A stretch of DNA of 64,000 nt from JANQMY01 sp965228775 (GCA_965228775.1 OZ245840.1:2170001-2234000); one strand, 5' to 3'; counted from the first letter of the stretch, positions 17,821-27,306 are shown. Notes: generated by a model from the letters alone, not told the origin. Made by a program: numbers and translations.

Positions 17821-19071
17821 ATGACAACAAGCAATGACAGTTTGGGTCCACAGGTCTGGCTTACCGCGCCGGAAACCAAGAAACTCATCGCCGCTCTGAC
17901 CGCGCACAATTCGGATGTCAGGTTCGTCGGGGGGTGCGTGCGAAATGCGCTGATCCACGAAGCCGTCGAAGACATTGACATCGCCACCCCAGACCACCCG
18001 GAAAGAGTAATCGAGCTTCTGGAAGCCGCCGACATCAAGGCGGTGCCTACAGGGATAGAACACGGCACGATTACGGCCGTTGTGGACGGCAAGCCCTTCG
18101 AAATCACCACCCTCCGCGAAGATGTGGAGACCGATGGTCGGCATGCGGATGTTTCGTTTACGGAGGAATGGGAAGCGGATGCAGCCCGCCGGGACTTGAC
18201 CATCAACGCTATCTACGCCGATCCGGACGGCAAATTGTACGACCCGCATGGCGGCGCGCGTGACATTCAAGAGGGGCACATTCAATTCATCGGATCCGCG
18301 CGCGAACGCATTCAAGAAGACTATCTTCGGATCTTGCGCTTTTTCCGCTTTTCCGCCTTCTATGGGAAAGGGGATGCTGACAAGGAGGCGTTGACAGCGA
18401 TTGAAGAGCTTAGGTCCGGCCTCAAAGGTCTGTCCGCGGAACGAATAAGAACCGAGCTGCTGAAACTGATGGCAGCACCCGATCCGCTTCCCACACTGCG
18501 AACCATGGCGGCAATTGGCGTGTTAAGCGAGATCCTTCCCGAAGCCGCCACCTTTGACCGGCTTGAACGTCTTGTAGACATAGAAGCCAACCAGCTTTTC
18601 TTGAGCGATGCCGTAAGGCGCTTGGGCACACTGGTTGACCTCGACGGGGATCAAACCGTCGCCCTTGCCGAACGTTTGCGTTTGTCGAACGACGAACGGG
18701 ACCGGCTGGTGGATATGCAGACGAACGACACCAAGATCGTCTGCTATCTGTCGATTCGGGAAGTGCGCCGCGCGCTTTACCGCATGGGACCGGACACCTT
18801 CAAAGATCTGGTGCTCATGCATTGGGCAGCCGATCCGAAAGAAACCAATGCGGTGCAATGGCGCGCTATGTTGGCCATGGCCGACAGTTGGGTCCGCCCA
18901 ACTCTTCCTTTGACCGGGCGCGATGTGATGAAAGCAGGCGTGCCAGAAGGCCCCGCCATCGGCGAGGTCATCAAGGAAGTGGAAGAATGGTGGATCGACT
19001 CGGATTTCACCGAGGATGAGTTTTCGATCGTCGAGCGGCTAAAAGCGATCGTTCAGGCAACGATCTATTAG
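17821..19071 (+). CDS. cca: CCA tRNA nucleotidyltransferase
   Basis: A 416-residue class II nucleotidyltransferase. The motif GGCVRN (37-42) with DID (51-53) provides the two metal-binding aspartates; RRDLTINAIY and EEDYxRILRFFRF-type segments (about 121-130 and 161-173) are the nucleotide-selection motifs of CCA-adding enzymes. It restores or repairs the 3' CCA end of tRNAs. The length and neck region fit alphaproteobacterial CCA enzymes better than poly(A) polymerase. It is 2 bp downstream of the DUF6111 gene. Confidence 0.9.
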   Translation: MTTSNDSLGPQVWLTAPETKKLIAALTAHNSDVRFVGGCVRNALIHEAVEDIDIATPDHPERVIELLEAADIKAVPTGIEHGTITAVVDGKPFEITTLREDVETDGRHADVSFTEEWEADAARRDLTINAIYADPDGKLYDPHGGARDIQEGHIQFIGSARERIQEDYLRILRFFRFSAFYGKGDADKEALTAIEELRSGLKGLSAERIRTELLKLMAAPDPLPTLRTMAAIGVLSEILPEAATFDRLERLVDIEANQLFLSDAVRRLGTLVDLDGDQTVALAERLRLSNDERDRLVDMQTNDTKIVCYLSIREVRRALYRMGPDTFKDLVLMHWAADPKETNAVQWRAMLAMADSWVRPTLPLTGRDVMKAGVPEGPAIGEVIKEVEEWWIDSDFTEDEFSIVERLKAIVQATIY

Positions 19072-19088
19072 CCGCGGCCTGTCCCTTT

Positions 19089-19664
19089 TTACTGCGAGAA
19101 TTTGGTGAGCTTGCCCTCGGCGGAGCGAACCAGTTCACCGTCCAACACACGGGTGAACTTGAGCTCCATCCCTAATCCGGTAAGCGCCCGCGAATATGTT
19201 TGAAGTTCTGAAGAACCATCGGCGTTGACGGCGAAGGAATTGACGACCAAAGCGTTCTTATCCAGGCGCGCCCAAGCAACGGATTGTCCGTCTTTCAAAG
19301 TGCCCGTGTCCTTCGCCCACCACTGATCCGAACGGCCCGGTGCCGGTTCAAAAACGAGCGTTGTCGATTTCAACACTTCCGTTGGGGCATCGGGATTACC
19401 CTTTTGCCGCTGCACCGTGGACCAGGTGAGTTCAAAGGCACCGCCATCCAACGGGTTCACTTCGACGCCGATGTCCCGAACAGTCAGCTGGAAATGAACG
19501 CTGATTTCGCTTTCGGAAACAGCGCTGCCGACCCATTTGCCATAGAAGGCAGGCAAAGAAACTTTCTGTTGGGCTTGGGCCGCCCCTAAAGACAAGAGAG
19601 CAACAGAAATGACAAAGATGGCGGCAGCGGACGCCTTAGACACGAAGCGGCTGAATACGGACAT
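19089..19664 (-). CDS. Exported protein of unknown function
   Basis: A 191-residue protein with a classical signal peptide (MSVFSRFVSKASAAAIF..., hydrophobic core about 12-27, cleavage likely after AQA at about 31). The mature part is beta-rich (FYGKWVGSAVSES, ARLDKNALVVNSF), suggesting a lipocalin- or avidin-like barrel, but no family is recognised. The ATG at 19664 follows GGGGAG; a longer frame upstream lacks signal-peptide character. It is convergent with cca. Confidence 0.65.
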   Translation of the reverse strand: MSVFSRFVSKASAAAIFVISVALLSLGAAQAQQKVSLPAFYGKWVGSAVSESEISVHFQLTVRDIGVEVNPLDGGAFELTWSTVQRQKGNPDAPTEVLKSTTLVFEPAPGRSDQWWAKDTGTLKDGQSVAWARLDKNALVVNSFAVNADGSSELQTYSRALTGLGMELKFTRVLDGELVRSAEGKLTKFSQ

Positions 19665-19783
19665 GGTGAAACTCCCCAAAATTTGGCGTCGACAGACCCA
19701 ACAATACTGCCACTTTAGCCGATCAACCCACCGACTGGCCAGCACACAGACAACAACCGCGGATCACAACTGCTCAAAAGCCA

Positions 19784-20647
19784 TCAGGGCCATTTGGCCT
19801 CCGGCGGCAATGACATCAAGATGGCTTCAACATTGCCACCGGTTTTGAGTCCAAACTGGGTTCCCCGGTCGTAGAGCAGATTGAATTCCGCATACCGTCC
19901 GCGGCGCATGAGCTGATGTTCGCGCTCTTCGCCCGTCCAGGGTTTGTCGAAATGCTGCCGGACAATGCGCGGATACACATCCAAAAATGCTTTGCCCACA
20001 TCTTGCGTAAAGGCGAAGTCATTATCCCAATCCCCACTATTGTGGTGATCATAAAAGATCCCACCTTGGCCGCGCGGCTCATTCCGGTGGGGTAAGAAGA
20101 AGTACTCGTCACACCATTGCTTGAACCGAGGATAGTACGCGCCGTCGTGACGGTCACAGGCATCCTTCAATGCACCATGAAACTCATTCGTGTCTTGTTC
20201 ATTCACATACATGGGCGTCAAATCCGCCCCACCACCGAACCAGCCGACGGTCGTCACGATATGCCGGGTATTCATGTGAACTGCCGGAACATGGGGCGAT
20301 TGCATATGCGCCACCAGCGAAATGCCGCTGGCCCAGAACCGCGGGTCTTCGGCGGCTCCTTGAATGTTCTGCGCAAATTCCGGAGAGAACTTGCCGTGTA
20401 CTGTGGAGATATTGACGCCAACTTTCTCGAACACACGTCCGCGCATGATGGACATGACGCCGCCGCCGCCATTCCCATCATCCGACGGGCGCTGCCATTC
20501 CTTACGTTCGAATCTGCTGGCCGGCCGATCCGACAGCTGACCTTGGTGATCTTGTTCGATCTGTTCGAATGCGTCGCAAATTTGGTCGCGCAGTGACTGA
20601 AACCAGCGGGCCGCCGTTTCCTTTTGGGCAGAGGTTTCCGTTTTCAT
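19784..20647 (-). CDS. hemF: Oxygen-dependent coproporphyrinogen III oxidase
   Basis: A 287-residue enzyme of haem synthesis that oxidatively decarboxylates coproporphyrinogen III to protoporphyrinogen IX in the cytosol. Family stretches include HMNTRHIVTT, WFGGGADLTPMY, HHxxxxxxD-type histidines and GGIFYDHHNSGDWD. The ATG at 20647 has GGAGG just upstream and is preferred to the earlier in-frame start at 20665. It follows trmL by 35 bp on the same strand. Confidence 0.95.
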   Translation of the reverse strand: MKTETSAQKETAARWFQSLRDQICDAFEQIEQDHQGQLSDRPASRFERKEWQRPSDDGNGGGGVMSIMRGRVFEKVGVNISTVHGKFSPEFAQNIQGAAEDPRFWASGISLVAHMQSPHVPAVHMNTRHIVTTVGWFGGGADLTPMYVNEQDTNEFHGALKDACDRHDGAYYPRFKQWCDEYFFLPHRNEPRGQGGIFYDHHNSGDWDNDFAFTQDVGKAFLDVYPRIVRQHFDKPWTGEEREHQLMRRGRYAEFNLLYDRGTQFGLKTGGNVEAILMSLPPEAKWP

Positions 20648-20682
20648 GCTCGCCTCCATCTGCAATTTTTGAATAGTATCGG

Positions 20683-21141
20683 TCAGTCTTCGGACAACTG
20701 CCGTAAAGCTTCGCCGGCGACCATAGCCCCGGCCATGGCCACATTTAAAGACCGCGCCCCTGCGGCCATAGGTATCGTGATTCGCGCCTGCACCTGTTCG
20801 TGGACATTTTGGGGCACACCTGCGCTCTCACGTCCCAGCAATAGGGTATCGCCGGTCAAAAACTGGAAGTCGTGGTACGAATTGGACGCTTTGGTCGATA
20901 GCAGCACCGTGCGCCGACCGGCGCCCGTCTGAACGGCCCAAAAATGATCCCAGGACGGATGTAGCACCAGATCCACAAGCTCTGCATAATCCATCGCGGA
21001 ACGCCTAAGTGCCTTATCTGAAACAGGAAATCCGCATGGCTCTATGATATCCACAGGCATATTCAGGCAGGCACCAAGGCGCAACAGCGCACCTGTGTTC
21101 TGTGGAATATCCGGTTGATAAAGAGCAATTCGAAGCGACAT
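20683..21141 (-). CDS. trmL: tRNA (cytidine/uridine-2'-O)-methyltransferase TrmL
   Basis: A 152-residue SPOUT methyltransferase with the deep trefoil-knot motifs LLLGRESAGVP (about 100-110) and RSLNVAMAGAMV near the C-terminus, and the N-terminal IALYQPDIPQNTG. TrmL methylates the 2'-OH of the wobble base in certain leucine tRNAs. The length is typical of the minimal SPOUT fold. It starts at 21141 and is divergent from petA. Confidence 0.92.
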   Translation of the reverse strand: MSLRIALYQPDIPQNTGALLRLGACLNMPVDIIEPCGFPVSDKALRRSAMDYAELVDLVLHPSWDHFWAVQTGAGRRTVLLSTKASNSYHDFQFLTGDTLLLGRESAGVPQNVHEQVQARITIPMAAGARSLNVAMAGAMVAGEALRQLSED

Positions 21142-21344
21142 CGCGGCCCCGGCCAATTTTGTTAAGATTCAGGCTATCTGCTCAGGACGCGGTGCAATGA
21201 TGCGGCATCGTGCCACAAGATATTCGCATAGTGACCCTCTATTTTACGACCAATCAAATTGGGGCTCGTTAACTCACGGCGTTCGTTAGTAAATTCCTGT
21301 GAGCACCATCCCAAAAATCACGGCAGTCAGAGGGAGCACGAACC

Positions 21345-21863
21345 GTGGCAGATGCCATTTCGGACGAAAGCAGCAGACGCGATTTCCTGTACGTCGCCAC
21401 CGGCGGTGTCGCCGGTGTGGGCGTTGCCATGGCAGCATGGCCGTTCATCCATCAGATGAACCCATCCGCAGATGTCCGCGCGCTAGCAACAATTGAAGTA
21501 GACATTTCACAAATCGCCGTCGGCCAGTCCTTGACGGTAAAATGGCAGGGTAAGCCCGTCTTCATCCGTCATCGGACGGAAGATGAAATTCAAGTGGCCG
21601 AAGCCGTGCCATTGGACGAACTTCCTGATCCCCAAACGGATTCGGAACGGGCGGAAAAACCCGAATGGCTTATCATGTTGGGCGTATGCACCCATTTGGG
21701 CTGTGTGCCACTTGGCCAGCAGGGAGATTTCGATGGCTGGTTCTGCCCGTGTCACGGTTCGCACTACGACACGTCAGGCCGCATTCGCCTCGGCCCTGCA
21801 CCGAAAAATCTTGAAATTCCACCTTATGAGTTTGTCAGCGACAACGTCATTCTCATCGGATAA
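21345..21863 (+). CDS. petA: Ubiquinol-cytochrome c reductase Rieske iron-sulfur subunit
   Basis: A 172-residue Rieske protein of the cytochrome bc1 complex. The N-terminus carries a Tat-type SRRDFLYVA signal-anchor (about 10-18) with one membrane segment. The 2Fe-2S cluster ligands are in CTHLGC (115-120) and CPCHGS (134-139). A GTG start at 21345 follows AGGGAG. First gene of petABC. Confidence 0.96.
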   Translation: MADAISDESSRRDFLYVATGGVAGVGVAMAAWPFIHQMNPSADVRALATIEVDISQIAVGQSLTVKWQGKPVFIRHRTEDEIQVAEAVPLDELPDPQTDSERAEKPEWLIMLGVCTHLGCVPLGQQGDFDGWFCPCHGSHYDTSGRIRLGPAPKNLEIPPYEFVSDNVILIG

Positions 21864-21878
21864 TTGGGGACACATCTC

Positions 21879-23126
21879 ATGAGCGGACATTCTACTTACG
21901 AACCGTCGACCGGTTTCGAAAAATGGCTCGACGTCAGGCTGCCCATCGTGCGCCTCGTCTATGATTCTTTCATCGCATTCCCAACACCTGCCAATTTGAA
22001 CTATTGGTGGACGTTCGGCGGCATACTGACAATCTGTCTTGCCATTCAGATCGTCACCGGCATTGTCTTGGCCATGCACTATGTGGCCAACGCGGACATG
22101 GCTTTCCAAAGTGTTGAGCACATTATGCGCAACGTGAACTATGGCTGGCTGCTGCGCTATGTGCACGCGAATGGCGCGTCTATGTTCTTCCTCGCGGTCT
22201 ATATCCACATGTTCCGCGGCCTGTACTTCGGGTCCTACAAAGAACCCCGTGAAGTACTCTGGATTTTGGGCGTCTTGATTTTCTTGCTGATGATCGCAAC
22301 GGCCTTCCTGGGCTACGTTCTGCCTTGGGGTCAGATGAGCTTCTGGGCCGCTACGGTGATCACCAACCTGTTTGGCGCAATCCCATTCATCGGTGATCCG
22401 ATCCGCGAATTGCTGTGGGGCGGCTTCTCCGTCGATAATCCAACGCTGAACCGGTTCTTCAGCCTGCACTATCTCTTGCCGTTTGTGATTGCCGGCGTCG
22501 TGGTCCTGCACATCTGGGCCCTGCACGTTCCGGGGAACAACAATCCGCTGGGCATCGATGTAAAAGGCCCACAGGACACCGTGCCGTTCCATCCCTATTA
22601 CACGATGAAGGATGCGTTTGCGGCGACTGTGTTCATGATCATCTTCGCCTATTTCGTGTTCTTCAATCCAAACATATTGGGGCATACGGATAACTACATC
22701 GAAGCAAACCCGTTGGTGACACCGGACCACATCGTCCCCGAATGGTACTTCCTGCCGTTCTACGCAATTCTGCGCGCGATCCCGGACAAGCTGATGGGTG
22801 TGATTGCCATGTTCGCGGCCATTGCCATCCTGTTCATCGTGCCTTGGTTGGACACATCGAAAGTAAGGTCCACCACCTTCCGGCCGATGTACAAGATTTT
22901 CTTCTGGCTGCTGGTGGCAGACGGCATCTTGCTCGGCTATCTGGGCGCCATGCCGGCGGAAGGCATTTACGTCATCTTGTCTCGTCTGGCGACGGCCTAC
23001 TACTTCATGCACTTCCTGGTGATTATGCCGGTTCTCGGATTGATAGAGACGCCGCGAAAATTGCCGGAAAGTATATCGAAACCAGTCTTGGGAAGTGGCG
23101 GTGCTACACCGGCGCCAGCTGAATAA
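21879..23126 (+). CDS. petB: Cytochrome b of the bc1 complex
   Basis: A 415-residue integral membrane protein with eight or so hydrophobic helices, the paired haem-binding histidines in helices B and D, and the PEWY quinol-oxidation motif (VPEWYFLPFY). It is not split into b6 and subunit IV. The ATG at 21879 is preferred over an in-frame TTG at 21864. It lies 15 bp after petA and 42 bp before petC in one operon. Confidence 0.96.
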   Translation: MSGHSTYEPSTGFEKWLDVRLPIVRLVYDSFIAFPTPANLNYWWTFGGILTICLAIQIVTGIVLAMHYVANADMAFQSVEHIMRNVNYGWLLRYVHANGASMFFLAVYIHMFRGLYFGSYKEPREVLWILGVLIFLLMIATAFLGYVLPWGQMSFWAATVITNLFGAIPFIGDPIRELLWGGFSVDNPTLNRFFSLHYLLPFVIAGVVVLHIWALHVPGNNNPLGIDVKGPQDTVPFHPYYTMKDAFAATVFMIIFAYFVFFNPNILGHTDNYIEANPLVTPDHIVPEWYFLPFYAILRAIPDKLMGVIAMFAAIAILFIVPWLDTSKVRSTTFRPMYKIFFWLLVADGILLGYLGAMPAEGIYVILSRLATAYYFMHFLVIMPVLGLIETPRKLPESISKPVLGSGGATPAPAE

Positions 23127-23168
23127 CTCTCCATGCCGATCAAAAATAAATCCAAAGGAACAGGTCAG

Positions 23169-23987
23169 ATGAACCTATTCAATCGGTTGCAACGTCACTG
23201 CCGCAAAGGCGTAAGCCTTATGGGTGCCGTTGTGGCGCTTGCCGTCATAATCCAAGCGCCTGCCGCTTTGGCTGCCGGCGATGTAAAGCCTCCCAAGCAG
23301 CATGAGTGGTCATGGAATGCGGGCCCTGGGGGAATCACCGGCACGTTTGACCGCGGTGCTCTTCAGCGCGGTTTCAAAGTTTACCGGGAAGTATGCGCCT
23401 CCTGTCATGGGCTGAAATTCATTGCCTTCCGCAACCTTGCAGACGCGGGCGGTCCCGAATTCTCGGAAGATGAAGTGAAGGCAATTGCCAAGGAATACAC
23501 GAAAGAAGTTCTGGACGAAGTCGGCGATCCGGTGGAAGTGCCAAGAGCACCTTTCGATCATTTCCCATCGCCTTTCGCCAATGAAGCGCAGGCACGGGCC
23601 AGCAACAATGGCGCCTACCCGCCGGACCTGTCGGTGATCAACAAGGCCCGCGCCGGGGGTGCGAACTATATCTATTCGGTTCTGGCGGGCTACCAAGATG
23701 CGCCGCCGGATTTCGAGTTAGGCGATGGCCTCTACTACAACCCCTACTTCAAGAACAAACAGATTGCGATGGCACCGCCGCTCGCTGAAGACATCATCGA
23801 ATATGATGACGGGACGCCGGCAACGGTCGAGCAACTCGCCGAGGATGTCACGGCATTCCTGATGTGGACGGCTGAACCTAAGCTTGAGGAACGCAAGCGC
23901 ACAGGCTTCATGGTGATCATTTATCTCATCCTGATGGCTGTGCTTCTGTTCTTTACCTATCGCAAGATTTGGGCTGACAGACACTAG
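23169..23987 (+). CDS. petC: Cytochrome c1
   Basis: A 272-residue protein with an N-terminal signal peptide ending near ALAAG (about 36), the haem c motif CASCH at 76-80, an axial methionine region near KQIAMAPPL, and a C-terminal membrane anchor (about 245-264). The ATG at 23169 has AAAGGAACAGG upstream; an earlier ATG at 23133 lacks one. It is followed by a strong terminator, so petABC ends here. Confidence 0.95.
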   Translation: MNLFNRLQRHCRKGVSLMGAVVALAVIIQAPAALAAGDVKPPKQHEWSWNAGPGGITGTFDRGALQRGFKVYREVCASCHGLKFIAFRNLADAGGPEFSEDEVKAIAKEYTKEVLDEVGDPVEVPRAPFDHFPSPFANEAQARASNNGAYPPDLSVINKARAGGANYIYSVLAGYQDAPPDFELGDGLYYNPYFKNKQIAMAPPLAEDIIEYDDGTPATVEQLAEDVTAFLMWTAEPKLEERKRTGFMVIIYLILMAVLLFFTYRKIWADRH

Positions 23988-24009
23988 CCGAAGCCTTATA
24001 GACTTTGCC

Positions 24010-24045
24010 AAGGGCTGCTCCACCCGGTGCAGCCCTTTTTATTTT
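24010..24045 (+). terminator. Rho-independent terminator of petABC
   Basis: A 9-bp perfect stem (AAGGGCTGC at 24010-24018 with its complement at 24029-24037), a 10-nt loop, and a T-rich tail (TTTATTTT) directly after it. It lies 22 bp past the petC stop. Confidence 0.85.
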
Positions 24046-24109
24046 GGAGAAGCCTGTCGATCCGGCCTAAACTCTGCGCTGGCACGACAATTCTTGGGTG
24101 CATCGACCT

Positions 24110-25012
24110 ATGACCAAAACCGTTCTTGGGATCATTGGTGGCAGCGGGGTCTACGACATTGACGGCCTTACGGACACCAGATGGGAAGCCGTCTCCTCCC
24201 CCTGGGGCACACCGTCAGACGACCTTCTGTTCGGCAAGTTAGATGATGTGGATCTTGTGTTCCTGCCGCGCCATGGCCGCGGCCATGTGCAGACGCCAAG
24301 TTCGATCAACTACCGCGCCAATATTGACGCGATGAAACGAGCTGGTGTTACGGACATCATATCGGTGTCTGCATGCGGTTCTCTGCGGGAAGAATTTGCC
24401 ACCGGAACATTTGTGTTCGTCGATCAATTTATCGATCGCACCTTCGCTCGCGAGAAGAGCTTCTTTGGACCGGGCTTCGTCGCCCACGTATCTATGGCAC
24501 ACCCTGTCTGCCCGCGCCTGGTAGACGCGCTGGTCGAGGCCGCCGGACAGACGGACATAACCTATTTTAAGGGTGGCACTTATCTGGTCATGGAGGGCCC
24601 TCAATTCTCCAGCTACGCCGAATCACAGCTCTACCGATCCTGGGGCTGCGATGTGATCGGAATGACCAACATGCCGGAAGCAAAGCTCGCGCGGGAAGCT
24701 GAGATCCCCTACGCCACTGTCGCTATGGTCACAGACTATGATTGCTGGCACGAAGGCCACGACAATGTAGAGGTAGATGCCGTCGTCAAAGTGATGACAA
24801 AAAATGCCGCTTCCGCGAGAGAACTTATTAAGCGTGTGACCCCTATACTTGGGCCGAACCGTCCAAGCTGCCCTCTTGGCATTGAAACCACTCTCGATAC
24901 GGCGGTGATTACAGCGCCGGAAAAATGGGATCTGGAACTCCTCAGCAAGCTGGACGCCATTGCCGGACGTTTCCTCAAATCCCGCAATGGCGGCCCGGAA
25001 GCACAAGGATAA
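24110..25012 (+). CDS. mtnP: S-methyl-5'-thioadenosine phosphorylase
   Basis: A 300-residue purine nucleoside phosphorylase-family enzyme that phosphorolyses methylthioadenosine to adenine and 5-methylthioribose-1-phosphate. The family signature is clear: IIGGSGVYD at the start, FLPRHGRGH, GGTYLVMEGPQFS, IGMTNMPEAKLAREAE and TDYDCW (the last two distinguish MTAP from PNP). ATG at 24110; an in-frame GTG at 24098 is possible. First gene of a four-gene operon with apt, mtnA and an aldolase. Confidence 0.93.
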   Translation: MTKTVLGIIGGSGVYDIDGLTDTRWEAVSSPWGTPSDDLLFGKLDDVDLVFLPRHGRGHVQTPSSINYRANIDAMKRAGVTDIISVSACGSLREEFATGTFVFVDQFIDRTFAREKSFFGPGFVAHVSMAHPVCPRLVDALVEAAGQTDITYFKGGTYLVMEGPQFSSYAESQLYRSWGCDVIGMTNMPEAKLAREAEIPYATVAMVTDYDCWHEGHDNVEVDAVVKVMTKNAASARELIKRVTPILGPNRPSCPLGIETTLDTAVITAPEKWDLELLSKLDAIAGRFLKSRNGGPEAQG

Positions 25013-25029
25013 CGGAACGGAGCTGATAA

Positions 25030-25557
25030 ATGGATATCACGTCGGTCATTCGAACCATCCCGGACTATCCCAAAAAGGGGATCATGTTCCGTGACATCAC
25101 AACCTTGCTGGGTCATGCGCAAGCCTTCAGGCGCGCAGTCGATGAACTTGTTCAGCCCTATGCGGGCATACGTATCGACAAGGTGGCCGGTATTGAAGCA
25201 CGCGGATTTATCGTCGGTGGCGCGGTGGCGCACCAGCTATCGACGTCATTCGTCCCGGTGCGGAAGAAAGGTAAGCTGCCTTGGAAGACCTTCGAGCAAG
25301 CCTATGAGCTCGAATACGGCACCGACCATGTGGAAATCCATCAAGACGCCATAGAGAAAGGCGACCAGGTGGTTATCGTTGACGACCTCATTGCCACAGG
25401 CGGCACAGCCGAAGCCGCCATCAAACTGATCGAGCAAGCAGGCGGGATCGTGATCGGGTGCAGCTTTGTTATCGATCTGCCGGACCTTGGCGGCGCCAAG
25501 AAGTTGCAGGATGCAGGGAAGATCGTCCGCACCCTGTGCGAATTCGAAGGCGAGTGA
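25030..25557 (+). CDS. apt: Adenine phosphoribosyltransferase
   Basis: A 175-residue APT. The PRPP loop VIVDDLIATGGT (about 117-128) and the N-terminal IPDYPKKGIMFRDIT are diagnostic, as is the ARGFIVGGA segment. It converts adenine plus PRPP to AMP. Its place between mtnP and mtnA fits well: it recycles the adenine released by MtnP. Confidence 0.95.
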   Translation: MDITSVIRTIPDYPKKGIMFRDITTLLGHAQAFRRAVDELVQPYAGIRIDKVAGIEARGFIVGGAVAHQLSTSFVPVRKKGKLPWKTFEQAYELEYGTDHVEIHQDAIEKGDQVVIVDDLIATGGTAEAAIKLIEQAGGIVIGCSFVIDLPDLGGAKKLQDAGKIVRTLCEFEGE

Positions 25558-25564
25558 CAGGCCC

Positions 25565-26662
25565 ATGAAAATCCACGGCAAACACTATCGCACGATCTGG
25601 ACCAATGACGATGGCTGGTCCGTCGAAATCATTGATCAAACACTGCTGCCGCACAGCTTCGAAACAGTTACATTGAAAACGACCGAAGACGCGGCCCATG
25701 CCATCCGCTCGATGCAAGTGCGCGGCGCCCCTCTGATCGGCGCGACCGCCGCCTATGGTGTTTGTCTTGCCATGCGGGTCGATCCGTCCGATGCGTCTTT
25801 GGATAAAGCGTATGAATACCTGCTGGAAACACGCCCGACGGCCATTAATCTCAAATGGGCGCTGGACGATATGCGCGATCACTTGCGCAACCGTCCCCAT
25901 GAAGAGCGCGAGGCGGTAGCCTATGAGCGCGCCGCGAAGATCTGCGACGATGATGTTGAGATCTGCCGCAATATCGGCGTGAACGCCGCCGCGATCATTA
26001 AAGACATCGCGTCCAAGAAAGCCCCTGGAGAGCCGGTCAACATCCTTACGCATTGCAACGCAGGTTGGCTTGCAACGGTGGATTGGGGGACCGCGCTGGC
26101 ACCCATCTACATGGCGCATGATGACGGCATTCCTGTCCATGTATGGGTGGACGAAACGCGCCCTCGAAATCAAGGTGCCTCCCTCACCGCCTATGAGCTG
26201 GGGGCCCATGGCGTGCCCCATGCCATCATCGCCGACAATGTGGGCGGTCATTTGATGCAGCATGGCCAAGTGGATATGTGCATTGTGGGCACCGACCGCA
26301 CAACGGCCAGCGGCGATGTGTGCAACAAGATCGGCACCTATCTCAAAGCCCTTGCTGCCCATGACAATGGCGTGCCGTTTTATGTGGCGCTGCCCCATAC
26401 GACGATCGACTGGACCGTCAATGATGGCGTTAAAGAGATTCCGATTGAGCAGCGCGCTCAAGAAGAAGTCACGCAAATGACCGGCCGCACAGAAGATGGC
26501 GGTGTGGTCACGGTCGACATCGCAGCGCCGGGCAGTCCTGCGGCCAACTACGCGTTCGACGTAACACCAGCGCGCTTGGTGACGGCATTGGTGACGGAGC
26601 GCGGCGTGACAGAGGCCAGCAAGGACGGCCTCGCCAAGCTTTATCCGGAGTTTACTTCGTGA
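25565..26662 (+). CDS. mtnA: Methylthioribose-1-phosphate isomerase
   Basis: A 365-residue enzyme of the eIF2B-like isomerase family. Motifs include MQVRGAPLIGATAAYG, LTHCNAGWLATVDWGTALAP, VDETRPRNQGA and IVGTDRTTASGDVCNKIGTY; the catalytic Cys (THCNAG) and Asp (GTDR) are present. It converts methylthioribose-1-phosphate to methylthioribulose-1-phosphate. The ATG at 25565 is 7 bp after apt. It overlaps the aldolase gene by 4 bp. Confidence 0.94.
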   Translation: MKIHGKHYRTIWTNDDGWSVEIIDQTLLPHSFETVTLKTTEDAAHAIRSMQVRGAPLIGATAAYGVCLAMRVDPSDASLDKAYEYLLETRPTAINLKWALDDMRDHLRNRPHEEREAVAYERAAKICDDDVEICRNIGVNAAAIIKDIASKKAPGEPVNILTHCNAGWLATVDWGTALAPIYMAHDDGIPVHVWVDETRPRNQGASLTAYELGAHGVPHAIIADNVGGHLMQHGQVDMCIVGTDRTTASGDVCNKIGTYLKALAAHDNGVPFYVALPHTTIDWTVNDGVKEIPIEQRAQEEVTQMTGRTEDGGVVTVDIAAPGSPAANYAFDVTPARLVTALVTERGVTEASKDGLAKLYPEFTS

Positions 26663-27306
26663 AACACCTGGCCCACCGCGCGGATGTGGTCCGAGCGGCA
26701 CAAGCCATGACCCATCGGGATCTCAGCCCGGTTCGTTCCGGTAATGTCTCTGTCCGGGCACCAGATACACCAGCCCAGTTCTTGATCACACCGACCGGGG
26801 CGGATTATCCCAGTCTAAGCCCCGCCGACATTGTCGTCGTCGCATTCGATGGATCCGTCATCGACGGCCAGCTCAAGCCATCCAGCGAATGGCACATGCA
26901 TGCCGCGATCTATCGCGAACGGCCGGAAGCGCAGGCCATCGTTCATACGCATTCCCCCTTCGCCACGGCGCTCGCGTGCACGCACCGGGGCATACCGCCT
27001 TTCCACTACATGGTCGCGGTGGCGGGTGGCGACAATATTCGGTGTGCAGACTATGCCACATTCGGAACGGAGCAGCTGGCGCAGAACGCGGTGACGGCGA
27101 TGAGTGGCCGAAGAGCCTGCCTGCTGGCCAATCACGGTCAGATTGCCTTTGGCGAAACCGCGGACGGCGCACTGGATCTTGCGGAAGAAGTGGAAACGCT
27201 CGCCAAGCAGTATTGGCACGTCTTGCAGATCGGTGGCCCGCAATTGCTCGACTCGGAAGAAATGGCGCGCGTGCTCAAGAAGTTCGAAACCTACGGCCAG
27301 CAATAA
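26659..27306 (+). CDS. Class II aldolase, probable methylthioribulose-1-phosphate aldolase (Ald2-like)
   Basis: A 215-residue class II (fuculose-phosphate-type) aldolase. Substrate-binding SGNVSVR and TPTGADY, Zn ligands in VHTHSPFATALA (His-x-His) and LLANHGQ, and catalytic Glu in PSSEWHMH are visible. A GTG start overlaps the mtnA stop (GTGA). Next to mtnP-apt-mtnA, the expected substrate is methylthioribulose-1-phosphate. The close resemblance to fuculose aldolases favours Ald2 (cleavage to DHAP plus methylthioacetaldehyde, the DHAP shunt) over MtnB dehydratase. No mtnC, mtnD or mtnE follows. The substrate is inferred. Confidence 0.75.
   Translation: MKHLAHRADVVRAAQAMTHRDLSPVRSGNVSVRAPDTPAQFLITPTGADYPSLSPADIVVVAFDGSVIDGQLKPSSEWHMHAAIYRERPEAQAIVHTHSPFATALACTHRGIPPFHYMVAVAGGDNIRCADYATFGTEQLAQNAVTAMSGRRACLLANHGQIAFGETADGALDLAEEVETLAKQYWHVLQIGGPQLLDSEEMARVLKKFETYGQQ

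Noticed and set aside
21774..23012. 412-residue open frame on the minus strand opposite petB
   Set aside because: Antisense to a strongly supported cytochrome b gene; composition (His, Gln, Arg-rich) is typical of a shadow frame.
25469..26701. 410-residue minus-strand frame opposite mtnA
   Set aside because: Shadow of mtnA; no motifs.
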